From positions 5,209,501 through 5,273,500 of the forward strand of contig BSDZ01000080.1 in the NCBI GenBank assembly GCA_030268105.1: 64,000 nt of DNA, read 5' to 3'. A program made the position numbers and the translations under genes. The notes under the pieces were generated by a model. The model saw nothing but the letters and a program-made list of their open reading frames with translations. It searched no databases and had not been told where the DNA came from. This DNA is from Volvox africanus (taxonomy: Eukaryota; Chlorophyta; Chlorophyceae; Chlamydomonadales; Volvocaceae). Numbering within the stretch: the stretch's first letter is position 1; the number at the start of each line of letters is the position of its first letter. Below, one piece after another: positions 13,201 through 25,253 of the stretch.

Positions 13201-14817
13201 TACCCCTTCCGTTGTAAATCGTAAGTCTTACCCCACCAAGCATCCATCTGTGCGCCCAGGAGGGCTAAAATTATTGACCTGGTCGGTAGAGTGCTGTGCT
13301 GGAGGTTTGTGACGAGTTGGGCGACGGACCACACCGAGGCCTTGGTGAAGAACTAGGTACCGGTGGCGCGTTTACTGTCTTGGGTTTTCCCACACATTTC
13401 TGTGATACTTGTAATACCTGTGGAGACCGCTGGCTGCTGACTGGGCGGCTACGTCCACACGTTCGCAGGTGGTGAGGAATGAAAGCCGCTATTGGGCGTA
13501 CGACAGGCAGCAAGAATATCATAGGACTGTCATTTAAAACCTCATTTGACTTCATACAGGCTAAGATGTAGATAGGTGATATTGACAGTGTAATGATATT
13601 AGTACAGTAAAGGGAAGTCCCCCCATCAATCACAAGGGTCGATCTTAACATTCTCAGGGTACTAGCAGCCTGGCGACAGCATTTCCTAGGCAAACTGCTC
13701 CCCAAGACACTCGCGGTGGTCGTCAGAGCCCCCCCCCGTCACCCATCACAGAGTTTTGGGTGATCATCCCACGTCAACAAAATGATATACTCCATCAGGC
13801 CTCACCTTCCACCAGGCAGGTGGGTGGACAGTCGCAGTCTCAGCAGATGCGGAGCCGTGGATATACCTGATGCATGATACCGGCTGGCCGCATGCTCCTG
13901 TAACTGCGCTTCCTTCGCTAGCCCGTGCACCTGCGGCCCCCCGGCACCGCTCGCTACCAGGCTCCGCCGAGCAGGCCCCACCCCCCTTTAGTGAGGGGCA
14001 GGTATCGCAAGATGCGGAGAGCTGCCGAGCCCTGTCTCCGTCCGGACATGACGAGTGCCAGGACGGCACCGGCTGGCCACACAGCCAAATACTAGCGCGT
14101 TCCCTGCTACAACTCCCCCTCAGGCATTATGCCTCCCAACCACTAACCACTATGCTTCTCAACCACATCCCGTGTTCGGCCCCTGTCTCGGAACGACCCC
14201 TCTTTTAACCTCCGATGCCTGCCTGTCAAGCTGCTTCTGAATGAACACTACGACCTCCTAGACTCTTACTGAACTGTACTCGGCTCGGGAAACCCCCCAA
14301 TCGGCCGCCGCCTCTCTCCCGCCCCCTCTCTCCCTCACAAACTCTGGGGCATCACTCCGCGCTTTCAGCACTTCAAGCACCATTCCGGGACATGGGATCT
14401 CTCAGCTCTCCTCTCAGATCAGTTGAGCCCCCTCCAGCACCCCTCCTAGCTATCACATCTCGGGCCCGCAGCTTTCGTCCTGGAGCGCCCGTAGCCGGGT
14501 GACGGGAGGCTCCGAAGTCGAGGGTTGGCGGGACGCGTCGGACGACCAACACGCTATCACACCAGAGTTCTGTTGTACGTGTTTTATGTACGGACAGCGA
14601 GACATACGGTACACGCAGTGTGGTCGAGACGTGGTTTGGGGAAGGGAGGGATAAGGCGAAGGCAATTTGGACTGGACACTCAAATGGGAACATATCTGCG
14701 TCAATAAGGAACGTACTATGCCACAAGGTGGCGGCTGTTGTCACGAGGCAGGATGACTTAACGGCAGGATGTACGGCATGAAGGCGACGGGGTGTGGGAG
14801 CGAGTAGCAGGACGAGG

Positions 14818-14884
14818 GATACACGGATACACGGATACACGGATACTCAGCGGATACGGATACACGGATACACGGATACACGGC
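14818..14884. repeat. Minisatellite of the 8-bp unit GGATACAC
   Basis: The octamer GGATACAC recurs in tandem, interrupted once near 14848 by a diverged unit. Repeat copies are seen directly in the sequence. No gene spans it. Confidence 0.85.
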
Positions 14885-15699
14885 GGGAGCGCGGGCAGTT
14901 GGGTGGGACTCCCAATTACCCATCCCAAGATCAATCCATACAGAAACAAGATCGCGACCGAAATCGCCCCCTTCCCAGGAATTCCCCCAGACGGATCCCG
15001 CTGCTGTACCGCAACTTTAAAGTGCTCGTTTCCCCTCCCAGGCCCAAACCTGCCCAGGTGCGCTCCCTTACCGGCCGCGGGTTTGCAGTGGGAGCGGTTT
15101 TAGATCCTAGCGCCTCATCAGCGTATCACCGCCTGTGCACCGGCAGGGAGGCGTCAGGTAACTCGTCCATACGGTATAACGGGAAACTGGATGCGGAAAC
15201 ACGGGCGGAGACCTTCGACGTGTGTGTCTTGATCAGGAACGAAAGCATCACATAGCGGTGGTCATTTGGCTATTCCGAAATCTGTGGTGAGGATGAATAA
15301 AGAAGGAAAACGGGATGCAGCGGCCCCCTCCCCATCCTCGCCATATCTCATTCACAGCAGCGTAAGAACAGAGGAAGTACGACACAGCCCCTTATTGGGG
15401 TGACTGCAAGAGAAGTGTCTAGCCCTGACCGCGGGCCTCTCACCCACCTTATCATGCAGGCAGGAGCTGAGGGAGTAGAGACTCTGGGCCAGATCGCCCA
15501 GATGACGGCAATCTCACATACTAACTTCCTTCGGGAATGGGTCACAAGCAAGTGGGAGAGGAGACGGCCTCGGGGTAGGTCCTGGGGATGAAGGGCGGCC
15601 CAGGCTGAGGGGCAACGGAGTGTGCTGCGATGACATCCAGCAAGCCGCGGCATCATCCTGGCGGACATGTCGGGTTTTGAACAGTGACCGATACGGCCG

Positions 15700-15703
<4 letters not shown>

Positions 15704-15750
<47 letters not shown>
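15704..15750. repeat. (TA)n microsatellite
   Basis: About 23 uninterrupted TA dinucleotides. Open frames through it (alternating Tyr-Ile) are artefacts. Confidence 0.9.
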
Positions 15751-15752
<2 letters not shown>

Positions 15753-16073
15753 CCTTAGAGGAGAGCTACCGGTACCAGGACTTGGGATAAGCTGAACAGT
15801 ACGAGCGTACGTCCACGGCTTCGGGGACGTGACCAGCAAGCACGTCGTCCTAACGATCCGGATGGTGTAGAGGCCTCTTAAGGGTCAAAACTACCTCCCC
15901 AGTAGTTTTCTTCTTACCTGCCACTGTGACACCGCAAGTGCGGTGCGCGGCCCTGGGTGTAGGGGGGGGGGAAGGGAGCAGACGGGCCCGGGGCGGAAGA
16001 GGCAGAAGTCCAGATATAAGTAGTCACAAGGCGGAGGCGGAGGCGGTCGGGGCGGAGGCGGCAGCCGGCGACC

Positions 16074-18632
16074 TCACTGCCCAAGCTGCGGCTTGTAGCC
16101 GCGGTTGGCCATAAGCTTGCGCCCAGCCGACATTATAAGTTTTCGTTCCGCCGCGACCGTCTTCTGCATTTGACGATTGCGCCAGCCAGTCTTCTTCCGG
16201 ACCCTCTCGTCCACTTCTTTCTGGTACTTCTCAAAGGAGGTGCCCTTCGCGTCGAGGCCCTCCTTGAGCTCCATCAGATGCATCAGGTCCCCGACCCTTA
16301 GGAAGAAGGACGACCCCCAGCGCCTCGCGGTGCTGCCGCATGGAATCTTGTGAGGCGCGGTGCCATGGACGTAGTCTCTCGCGTTGATAATGGCCATCGT
16401 GAGCGTACCGGGAATAAACCGGACGTTGAAGCCGGGAAGGCAAAATGCGCCGCCCTCAATAAGGCCCTTCCCTCCATGGATCCACACGATGATGGACCAC
16501 AAACCTGTAGCCAGGTAAGGATGTGGACGACGACTCAGGAGGTAAGGTGCCCGATTACAATGATTACAGGGACATGGATTACAGGGACAGGTAAGGTGCC
16601 CGATTACTTGTATTGAGTCTAGGGAGGGCTTGGCCTGTAGTGGAAATATGACGAAATTTGTACAAGTACTTGGATTGCTCCAGGGAGGATGTACCCAACA
16701 AAATAAAATTTGATGAGGTATATACATACAACAGTCGGGGTTGCAGAGGGCAGGTAATAAGACTCAAACGAGTATTAGATGAGAATGGAGTACCTATACT
16801 ATACCTATACTAATGTTATCATTAGTACTGAGACATCTACACCTATACACAGTGTTCTTATTAAGGTGTTCCTTACTTCCACCCCATATCTTCTAGAACT
16901 ATCCTATAAGACGGATCCTTATACTTCCTCTTCCTTGATGCTTATCGCTTTCCATGTCAGAGTTGAACTGACCAACATATGCCTCTAATCGAGAAATGCC
17001 AAAATATCATATGATATGATAGAGAGATATGATAGATATACTGACACACACACAAATATATATGACGATATTGTCGATCAAAAACAGAAATATAATGAGA
17101 GGGAAATACTTGAGTATAAAGGTCCTGTCGAAGAATACAACAATTGATTTGGCGTTTGTTTAAATAACTTATGACGTTTCTTAGTTCAAAGGGTTACTGC
17201 TTTTTTAGTATTAATTTTTTCTTGTTTTCATGTTTGTAAATAAAAATTTCAGACTAACAATTAATGTTTGGCTTCTTTTTTACATATTGACATAGTATGT
17301 GTATATATTAGTTAACATATATATACATATATGTTAACTAATTTCACGAACACACAATGATGCAAGTTGTATTCACATGACAAGCAAGGGTTAAAGGTTT
17401 ATGGTTTAGAGGTGCAAGCAAGTGTGGCTGACACGCATTTCATAACATTGGAGTAAGGAGGAAAGTAAGGAGGATAGTTGTTATCTCTCGGGTCAGGCAG
17501 TATGCGAGATATTTGGAGTGAAAGGGTAGGGCTCTCTGCAGCAACAGTAGATGGCCGTACCCCCTTGAAGAAATTGCAGGACAGATGGTCCATGATGACC
17601 AGCAGGTGAGCAACGGGCGTCAAGGTACCGACTGACCATTTCAAATTACTGCTAATTCTCAGTCGCCGACAGTTTAATAAAATGTGCGGGAAGGCCTAAA
17701 AGCTTAAATCTTTACAATGCATCAAAACAGCGCTGACAGTTAAGACCTCACCGTCCTTTGTGTCCAGGTGCAGTTCCACGCATGCGTTGCACGAGATGGC
17801 GAAGACGTTCCAGCCAGATGCGCCAAGCAGCAGCTCCGGGAACTCCCCTTTCAGGCCGTCCTCCTTGTACTTGGCGAGGAAGGGAGCAATCCCGCACACG
17901 TACAGCCAGATCGTGTCCGCCAGGTTCCTAATTTCGGGGTCCTCGCTCTTGCCCTTCAAGTCCCGGTACCTAGCAGCAAGGGGGCCAGACAACGCAGAAA
18001 CTGAACCTTGTATGACCCTAATGACCCCACCCAAAGGGAGGGGGTCACACAATTTCAGCACCAGGTAATGAAAGTTGTGAGTTTCATAGACGAGCATGAC
18101 ATTATATTTGAGACGAGTATATGACGTAAGATATAAATAGTATGCGCCGCAGGGATAGTGGGTCCCAACCGTGTGTTTGGATCCGAACAAATTCCGTGCG
18201 TCAACACGTCTGCTTGCATCTGACGTGCAATCACTTGCCGTACCCTGTCTCACTCTTGGCAGCATTCCGCCTGGCCCTTGAGATTACCCTTGACACTTGA
18301 CACGTACCTCAACTAAGGAAGTACAAAGAAAGCCAGGCTATGGTCACCGTCTTAAGTTTAATGATCTGCTCATCCCTGCCGTATCCCTGACGCCGTACCC
18401 GGGTGAGACTGAGCTGGGGTCGGTCAGGATCAAGACCTTTCCGGCGCAGTGGAACTTCTGCCTGTTCGTATGAGACTTCCGGCGCTGACATACGGTTTTT
18501 GACTTCAAGTTGTGTACAACCAAGCGGTACAGCTGATGTACGTCCGCGATGACATTTTCCTCCGTCACCTATCCAAGAAAAGAATGGCACACATCTGATA
18601 TATAGTCTGAGGACTAGCCAACTGGGTTGTTT

Positions 18633-18713
<81 letters not shown>

Positions 18714-19530
18714 TGAACTTAGGGTTTCACCTAGGTAAATATCTCACCAGAGAAAAAATGAATTGAAACAACCCTGTTGGCTAGTCCTCGGCCTATCTAG
18801 ACAGAAATCTAAATATTCAGACCACACCAGCCACCCAAGAAGTCTGACATGCATTCGCGTGAATCTGCTCACCCGAACACGACCACATATACATGGTTAG
18901 GGAATACCAGCAGCCCATGAAACAATGACTGCAAAAGATCTGTTGTCAGCTACTTCATACAATACAATACAATACTGTCTCTATTGCAGTGAAGGAGATA
19001 GGGCCGAAAAAGAGCAGCGTCTCTCTATCTTCCTTCACGAACCGGCAGAATTCGTGTTCCTAGCTAAAGTACAACTGCACTCGTTGGCCGCCGTGCCAAC
19101 CCACCTGGTGAATAATCCCAGCAACCTTGACATTGGCCGGCGGCATATCCGCTGGTACCGCAGCAGCCTGCGGCGTATCCACCTCGACCAGCAGAACGGT
19201 GCATACCCCAGATATGTCAGTGAACGCCTTCACCCATTTCTCAACCCAGGGTATGGACTCTGAGTTGGGGCCCCTTAGATACATCTTTCCCTTGGCCTTG
19301 ACTTCGCTGTCTTTAACGAGGAGGACTTGTACATCCGGCCCACTCCGCTGGGGATACGGAATTCCGTGATCCTCGCATATCCTGCTCACGGCTGAATGGT
19401 CGATGATGAACTGACCGTGCGTGAGGTGTGGGTTCGTCGTCTCTCTCTCGTTTTTTATTGTCTTCTGCAGAGAGACGATTCCATCATTCACATAGGCACC
19501 TTTGAAGACGACCTTGTTGATGCCTAGCAT
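16074..19530 (-). CDS. CMD1-like TET/JBP-family DNA dioxygenase
   Basis: Relative of Chlamydomonas CMD1, the TET homologue that uses vitamin C to make a glyceryl adduct on 5-methylcytosine in nuclear DNA. Exons on the minus strand: 19105-19530, 18348-18568, 17752-17969, 16074-16504; junctions are GT-AG in phases 0, 2 and 1, and the frame closes to about 431 residues. The Fe(II) site is visible: H-x-D in CVELHLDTKDG, the codon for the last G being completed by the next exon, and a distal His in DYVHGTAPHK 50 residues after the Asp, the spacing I recall for CMD1. The blocks LWSIIVWIH, EGGAFCLPG and RRWGSSFFLR match the CMD1 core in order, as does LADTIW upstream. Exon 1 may follow a further 5' exon (there is an AG just before ATG 19530), since CMD1 has about 100 more N-terminal residues. 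Introns carry a TIR-flanked TA array and AT-rich palindromes. Activity and cosubstrate are inferred. Confidence 0.85.
17308..17341. repeat. AT-rich palindrome
   Basis: Two 15-base arms (TTAGTTAACATATAT and its complement) are separated by 4 bases. It lies in the large last intron (16505-17751) of the CMD1-like gene. Confidence 0.85.
18606..18792. mobile_element. TIR-flanked TA-array element (MITE-like) in an intron
   Basis: The arm at 18606-18636 and the arm at 18762-18792 are inverted copies of 31 bases with about three mismatches (the core GACTAGCCAAC against GTTGGCTAGTC). Between them are a (TA)n run and about 50 bases with no coding potential. The arrangement resembles a small non-autonomous element or a folded-back repeat inserted in the first intron (18569-19104) of the CMD1-like gene. 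No clear target-site duplication was seen, so element status is an inference. Confidence 0.55.
18635..18711. repeat. (TA)n microsatellite
   Basis: About 38 TA dinucleotides without interruption, inside the inverted-repeat unit described for 18606-18792. Confidence 0.9.
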
Positions 19531-22070
19531 TCTGTACGGCACACGAAATCGATTATAATGAAGTCAAGTACTTGGGGCTATTACCTCGAGGATGATGATA
19601 AGAATGAGCTGAAAAGACCAGGCACGCATAGGATGGAAGCACAAGGCAAAAGCACGAATAGATTATATCCTAACAGGGTGCCAACTGTGTTCGCGGTTTG
19701 CCAAAAACACGAACCACACTGAATACGCCAGGCCAGCTTCTGGGTGGGCGTATTGTAGGTGTAATGTCGGTACGGTGTATCGTTTACTTATCATGCATGT
19801 AAGAGCTGTACAACAACACAAAACCAGCAGTCGTAAAGCTTAGCAGATGGTGAGTTGCTTAACCTCCTGGAATAACTACTTCTAAATGTGATTCATGCAA
19901 AAGGGTTTAAGGTGAGGCAGCCGGCGTGAAAGTAAAGACGTGGTGGGGTGCCAACTACTGGCTGGCTGACGTTGTGTGTCGCTGTGTAAAGGAGTCTCGA
20001 AGTCTCCATCCTAACTATAGGCTTTGGCCTCTGATAGCAAATGGAGAGGTGCGTACGTACGACATTATGTAACGACTTCCGTACTGAAGATTTGCATATG
20101 AATTGACATTAGCATATATATGACCCAATGTAGCAATAGATCATATATTTTATAACTCGTCTTTTAAGTAAAATATTGAATTACTGCACATAATTTAGTC
20201 CTAAATGAGTCGTACTTCATTAAGAGTTTTCAAAGATCCGTTCTACTGGCTTCATTGAGGTCGGGATAGCGATGAACACCAGACATACCCTGCTTTACTA
20301 GAAAACTGCCTCACACAAACCGCGCCGAAAGCGTACTTGCAGAACGCAGAACTTGCTGACACACCGATGTCGCCAACCTTGAATATAACTGCCTAGCCTA
20401 CATTAATTGAGGAGTAAACCTGCTATGTGATGATGGACGACGAACAATATGCGGCACAAGTTACCTAAGAGCTGCCATCATCTTCAAGGCTTACATGTCA
20501 ACCAGCTCGTACCTGTCTAAGAGAACAGCGCTCAATCCGTTTGATATAAGCTTGCTTCGCAAGATTGAATGATCATATAACATCAATGATCTATGTATGT
20601 GAGCACCTGCTGCCGGAGGGGCAACTTGCTGTGGGATCAACCAAATTTAATTTCAAGCGCGACCATCGAAAAATTCGTTGCTTGTGACTACTTATATGTG
20701 CTTGACTGTGATTTAGGATAAGAATTTCGTGGTTTCGGTGCTGGCTGCTGTTTCTCGATCCAGCCTTCCATCTCCAGATATCCCCTCCCGAAGTGTATGG
20801 CCGTGGAAACAGGAACCAAGAAACGTATTACTAGACGCAGCTAGTAAGTCTCCCGGTAATGTGTCAGAGCGTAAGTAAAGGAGGTCTTATTTACTTATCC
20901 GATGTCTTATTGCGTCATACCACGCTTACTCCATTGTGCAGCAGTTTGGCATACTGCTTTTTAATGTCGATAATAAATGCAAGTCTGTTAGGTTCATGCA
21001 GAACACGTCACCCTGCGCGGCCACCTGGATAAGGATTTGCTAACATTACGTGCCAAATGATTATGTAAATTTATCCCGTGAGACATTGGGAACTTTGAAC
21101 GACGGCTGTAAGCGGCCAAGGCGTATCGATGACCGGGCAGGCCCAGATGGGGGAGCACCCCGGACGGACGGCCTGACCCTGGGTTTCATGATACCCAGGG
21201 TTTCTGTGGATATCACGAAATCTTTGAGGCCAGGGCGCAACCCGCCGGCGTTGTGTGTCTCAGGAAACCCTTGTGGCTGCTTCTAAAGCCAGGTATCTCT
21301 TACCCAGGTTGTGAATGGCAATGGTAGGGTTCCATGTCATACAAATCTGTGACCTACCGGCCGACTAGATTGTGGCTCGATAGGGCTGTGGATGGCTGGT
21401 GGATGTGAGTTTTCACCCCGCTCGCAGGTGTCTTGTCGCGGCAGATTGCTTCTTTCCAAATGTTGACCAATACCCGTAACCCGTAGCATGCTATGCGAAA
21501 GCGCTCCACTTCCTTCATTGGACATATGGGTGCTGTCGAAATGCACCAAGGGCCCTGGGTCTCAAAACCCAATCAGACATACCTCGGTTCATGGTGTAAA
21601 GCCTACCGTTGCGCCTGCCATCCCATGTCTATAAGCTTCAGGCTTTAGTTTACAGGTTCTATTACGTTCCATGCCTGAGGCGTCGTTAGCGGCTTGGACG
21701 ATAGGTCTGGGAGATGCTGTAATGCTACTTGCACAAAACACATCCTCGCTGCCGCTGCCCCTGACAATTTGCCCTCCCTCGCCCCTGATGCCCTTCCTTG
21801 GGGAACTCCATCTGTCCCCGTTCACCGGGGTCGCCACTACGACTGTTCGGCCCGAAACCCCTACTACACCACTCTCGCCAGCCGTCAGCGGCCCGGTCCA
21901 TGCACTGAATCCCGCCCCCCTCTCGCACCCCGGCCAAAGCCTCGGTCCCTGCCTCGGCACCACCCGCTTCATTGAACTGTTTGTCACCACCACACCCGCG
22001 TCTGGGTACTGGACCTCCCCGTTTGCTTACACTGCGGCGCCCATAGCCTCCACGGAACAATCCGCAGTGC

Positions 22071-22414
22071 CTACCTCCCTATCCCCAATCGCCTGTCTGC
22101 TGAGCCGTCAGTCTCTTCGAGGCTAGGCTGCTGCTGCTGCTCCAAGAAACAAGCATTACCAGCATCATTGTCTGGCTCCGGGTCCGCACCACATCCGTGG
22201 TGGACTGGTGCAGCAGAACCTGGAGCGGCGGCAGCACCACACACGCGCCGTGGCTTGCTGCCTGGTGGCGACTGGTTCTGCCCAGCGCGGCTGTTGGGTG
22301 CGGTCAACTGCGCGTCCAGCTGGAAGGGCGGGTGCCCACCCAGGTCCCGCTGCCGGAGCGCCACATGCAGCATGTGGTCGGGGATGTGGTGCAGGGAGCG
22401 GTCCAGAACCTCAC
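22071..22414 (-). CDS. Candidate exon of an unrecognised gene
   Basis: After a good acceptor (GTGTCACAG, 22415) the minus strand reads GEVLDRSLHHIPDHMLHVAL and continues with no stop for 114 codons into an Ala/Pro/Gln-rich tail. It ends either at a stop (22071) or at a nearby GTAGGC donor. GC at third positions is high, and the helix-like start looks protein-coding. Downstream on the same strand, 21725-22060 reads as Gly/Arg-rich sequence in another frame. I cannot name a family or join it to other exons. Confidence 0.35.
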
Positions 22415-23480
22415 CTGTGACACGTGAATGCAGGTCCCATCATGTAATTCAGAAGTACCATTCCCATGGGAATGAATTTTGGCCACGTGAAGGATCCTGT
22501 TTCTAAACGCAGAAAAGAAAGGGTTGTAATTAAATCATTTGCGATAATCTTTTAACAGTTATCCAGGATATTGGCAAGTCTCATAAGCACAATGAAGGTC
22601 TTTCCGACCCGTGGTCTCGTCATTTAAGCCCTGCAAAAGAGATCATTCTCAAAAGACTACGACTTTAAGAGCACGACACATGGCCGGGTTTCTTCCACGT
22701 CCGCTTGTTTACACAGCATTAGCGACCGTAAACCCAAAATTCGCGCCCGGAAGGCGATGCTTGGACATTTCGCCGCCGACCCCTCTCAGCAGCTGACGCC
22801 GTGGCCTCTTCCTTCGACCGCTGGCTGGTTCACACACTGCGCTTACAGGAATGACCTCCTGTTGCTAAGCCTGATCCATTGGCGATGAACGCAGCCCACG
22901 TAGCCAATGGATGGCTCAAGTGGTCAGCCTGACGTGCAAGCCTAACGCTGGCGGTCTGCACTCAGGGTTGCAGGATCTGGCCCCGCTGGATTCAATAGCT
23001 TCTGCCCCGCACGCCTCTGCCTTCTTAGCTGCCTTCCCCTGCGAGCCCAGCCAGCTTGGCAGAAGATCATCTAAACATCATCGATTATCTATGTGCACGG
23101 CAGCATATGACTCGCGGTTCAAGCTTCGCCTGCTCGACTACGGCAATATTGCACATACTCAGGTCCTGGTGATTGCGCTGGAGCACCGCCGATTACGTGA
23201 GTCACCACCTCTGCTGCGACACGGCGTTTTCTTCGCCCATAGTGCTGGCATGCTGCTTGGCTTGTAAGAGTCAGCACGTATAGCACCCGATTTATCTGGC
23301 GCCGCTGGTGGGCTGTGTCTACATGGCAGCTATCAAGCTGCGGATGATGGCGACCTACTTCAGCTGAAAAGCGATCGGCGTGCAAAGAATGAGATGGGAC
23401 CGAGTGCCCTTGTGTTCTCCCGTCTGCCCAAATGCGTGACGGCGTGAAACAGCGGGTTGCTTATATTTTTACTGGTAATC

Positions 23481-23544
23481 AGGTTTTATTCATTTGATCC
23501 AATCAAGATCCTGTGATCTTGATTGGATCAAATGAATAAAACCT
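23481..23544. repeat. Perfect 30-bp inverted repeat with a 4-base loop
   Basis: The arm 23481-23510 is exactly complementary to 23515-23544, leaving a CTGT loop at 23511-23514. The arm includes ATTCATTTGATCCAATCAAG. No coding sequence surrounds it. It could be a transposon footprint, a small-RNA hairpin or the residue of a fold-back element. Confidence 0.95.
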
Positions 23545-24056
23545 TTTTCCCTAAGACCCTAGGGCCAAGACACGTTGACGCCTAACTGTCTCCCGCCTAT
23601 ATAGCTGTCGTCAAGCCGTACCGTCAGTCTCACACGACATAGCACCGTCTCTCTGATAATCCAGGACTCCTGTTATGTAGCACACACACTTTCCTGTTGC
23701 AACTGAGCAAATTGCACCCCCTCCCCCTTCGTGATACAGTTTGGGGTAGTTCTCACGGAAGGGTTGCCAGGTTGCCATTTGTCTACGGTTGCCAGCGGCG
23801 AAGATTGGGATCAGAATCTTTTGGGCAATCTAGTATACGGCATGATGGTCGTCGTACAAATTCCAGGGCAGGCTCAAACTGGCAAACAGGCTCAAACCAG
23901 TATTTCGTTGTTTGCGAGCTCTTACCAAACGGCCTACTGCTTGCAGCCACAGGAGAGTGACAAATATGTTTTCATCGGAATCGAAAAAAAGATGTGGTGA
24001 CGCCCCGATGCAAACGTGCGGAGCTGTTCCAACCGGTTTGTCATCAACTGAGCGAG

Positions 24057-24172
24057 GCGCACTCACGTTGTTGGCGCACTCACGTTGTTGGCGCACTCAC
24101 GTTGTTGGCGCACTCACGTTGTTGGCGCACTCACGTTGTTGGCGCACTCACGTTGTTGGCGCACTCACGTTG
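24057..24172. repeat. 17-bp tandem repeat, about seven copies
   Basis: The unit GCGCACTCACGTTGTTG repeats six times exactly, plus a seventh diverging copy. Because 17 is not a multiple of three, every forward frame through the array encodes the same 17-residue repeat, which makes the open frames here unreliable as genes. Confidence 0.93.
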
Positions 24173-24964
24173 GTCGCGGCGGAGGGGCCTAAACCTCCTC
24201 CTCACACTTCTAGGCGCGTATCCAGGTGCGTATCTGGGGGTTTGCGGCCTATGCCCTGTTCAGCTCCCTGGCAAACCTTCAACGCTGCATTGCTGCCCTC
24301 TATTGCGATCGGCTGTAATGCGAACCAGGCAGCGCCGCTTCAACCGGCACGCACTGCTTACCCCGCCACCACAATGGCCACCTCGAGGCCCGCTGGTCTA
24401 CCACACGCGTCACCCTTCGAATGCTATTGCGCAGCCTTTGCACTTGCCCGTGGCCTGTTTGTGTTTGCCGTGCTGTCTGTACGGCCACGGTGGCATCACG
24501 TTATGTAGCCGGCATTATATAACAGATGAGCAAACAAGCTAAGTGCGTTACCGGCTGCGGGGCCCTGTGATCAAGCCCGTTGCCATCATACCTTCCAGGC
24601 CAAGAGCACAGGCCCCCGCACCAATTCAACTGGTCGGTTCGTAATCCCTTTCACGTGATGCCCTTCGCACTGGTACTGGCGGTAACACTATCACCTCTAC
24701 CACCACCGCCACCACCCCTATTCCAGTTGCGCCCAGCCCACCATCAGCAACTGCCGCTAAGGCCAGGAAAGCCCGGCCTGCATGCGTTAATCCTTAACAT
24801 CGATATGTGTGAACTCGTCAGGCTGCACCGTCTTCCTCCCTGCCCATCCCCTTCGCAGGCTTACGCAGGCTTCCTGAGCCCCATCTTCCGCCCCTCATGA
24901 CTTTGCATGCAAAAAGTACGGGACATGGTCAAGATAGGAATTTCTTCACAACCCCGCATCCAGC

Positions 24965-25156
24965 TCAGATGGTCTTCTGCACCTTGCTAGGCGGCCTCCT
25001 CGGGCCTGGCTCACAGTAAATGCAGGCCATCCCGGAGATTCCCCAGTCCTCTTCCGGAGAATACATCTCCTCGCACGCCAAGCAATGACACGGGCCCAGC
25101 CGCGGAGGTTCCAGGAGACCGCAGTGGTCGCACGCAAATGGAAGGATATTAGGAAC
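24965..25156 (-). CDS. Candidate terminal exon with a Cys-rich zinc-binding pattern
   Basis: After an acceptor (AAACAG, 25157) the minus strand encodes 63 residues and a stop. It contains FACDHCGLLEPP, GPCHCLACEEMY and ACIYCEPG, giving a C-x2-C, C-x-C-x2-C, C-x2-C series, so a structural zinc site is likely. The family is not recognised; it is neither a canonical RING, PHD nor MYND finger. Upstream exons were not resolved. The frame 25903-26118 (minus) may belong to the same gene but does not join in phase. Confidence 0.42.
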   Translation of the reverse strand, partial: VPNILPFACDHCGLLEPPRLGPCHCLACEEMYSPEEDWGISGMACIYCEPGPRRPPSKVQKTI

Positions 25157-25198
25157 CTGTTTATCGCCATCATCATGTCATCACCATCTTCTTCAGCA

Positions 25199-25253
<55 letters not shown>

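Larger units (their letters stand above)
10285..16073. other. Gene-poor stretch, no confident gene
   Basis: No exon chain could be assembled. Open frames with some protein-like character are 12067-12708 on the minus strand (Cys- and Asn-rich, containing VGWSEFSRWAVGMAFYLD) and 11003-11308 on the plus strand (with two potential N-glycosylation sites), but neither has family similarity I recognise nor phase-matched neighbours. The left end should contain the promoter of the IQ-motif gene. A short minisatellite and a TA tract lie at 14.8 and 15.7 kb. Confidence 0.4.
19531..24964. other. Mostly non-coding stretch
   Basis: AT-richer DNA from 19.5 to 21 kb shows only short frames and no motif. One or more 5' exons of the CMD1-like gene could lie in its left part. 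A candidate minus-strand exon (22071-22414), a long hairpin (23481-23544) and a tandem repeat (24057-24172) are listed separately. The remaining open frames are unsupported by splice sites or family patterns. Confidence 0.4.

Noticed and set aside
17399..17644. 81-codon frame inside the last CMD1-like intron
   Set aside because: Including it would break the phase-1 join that reproduces the conserved core across the intron; its resemblance to transposase-like sequence was too vague.
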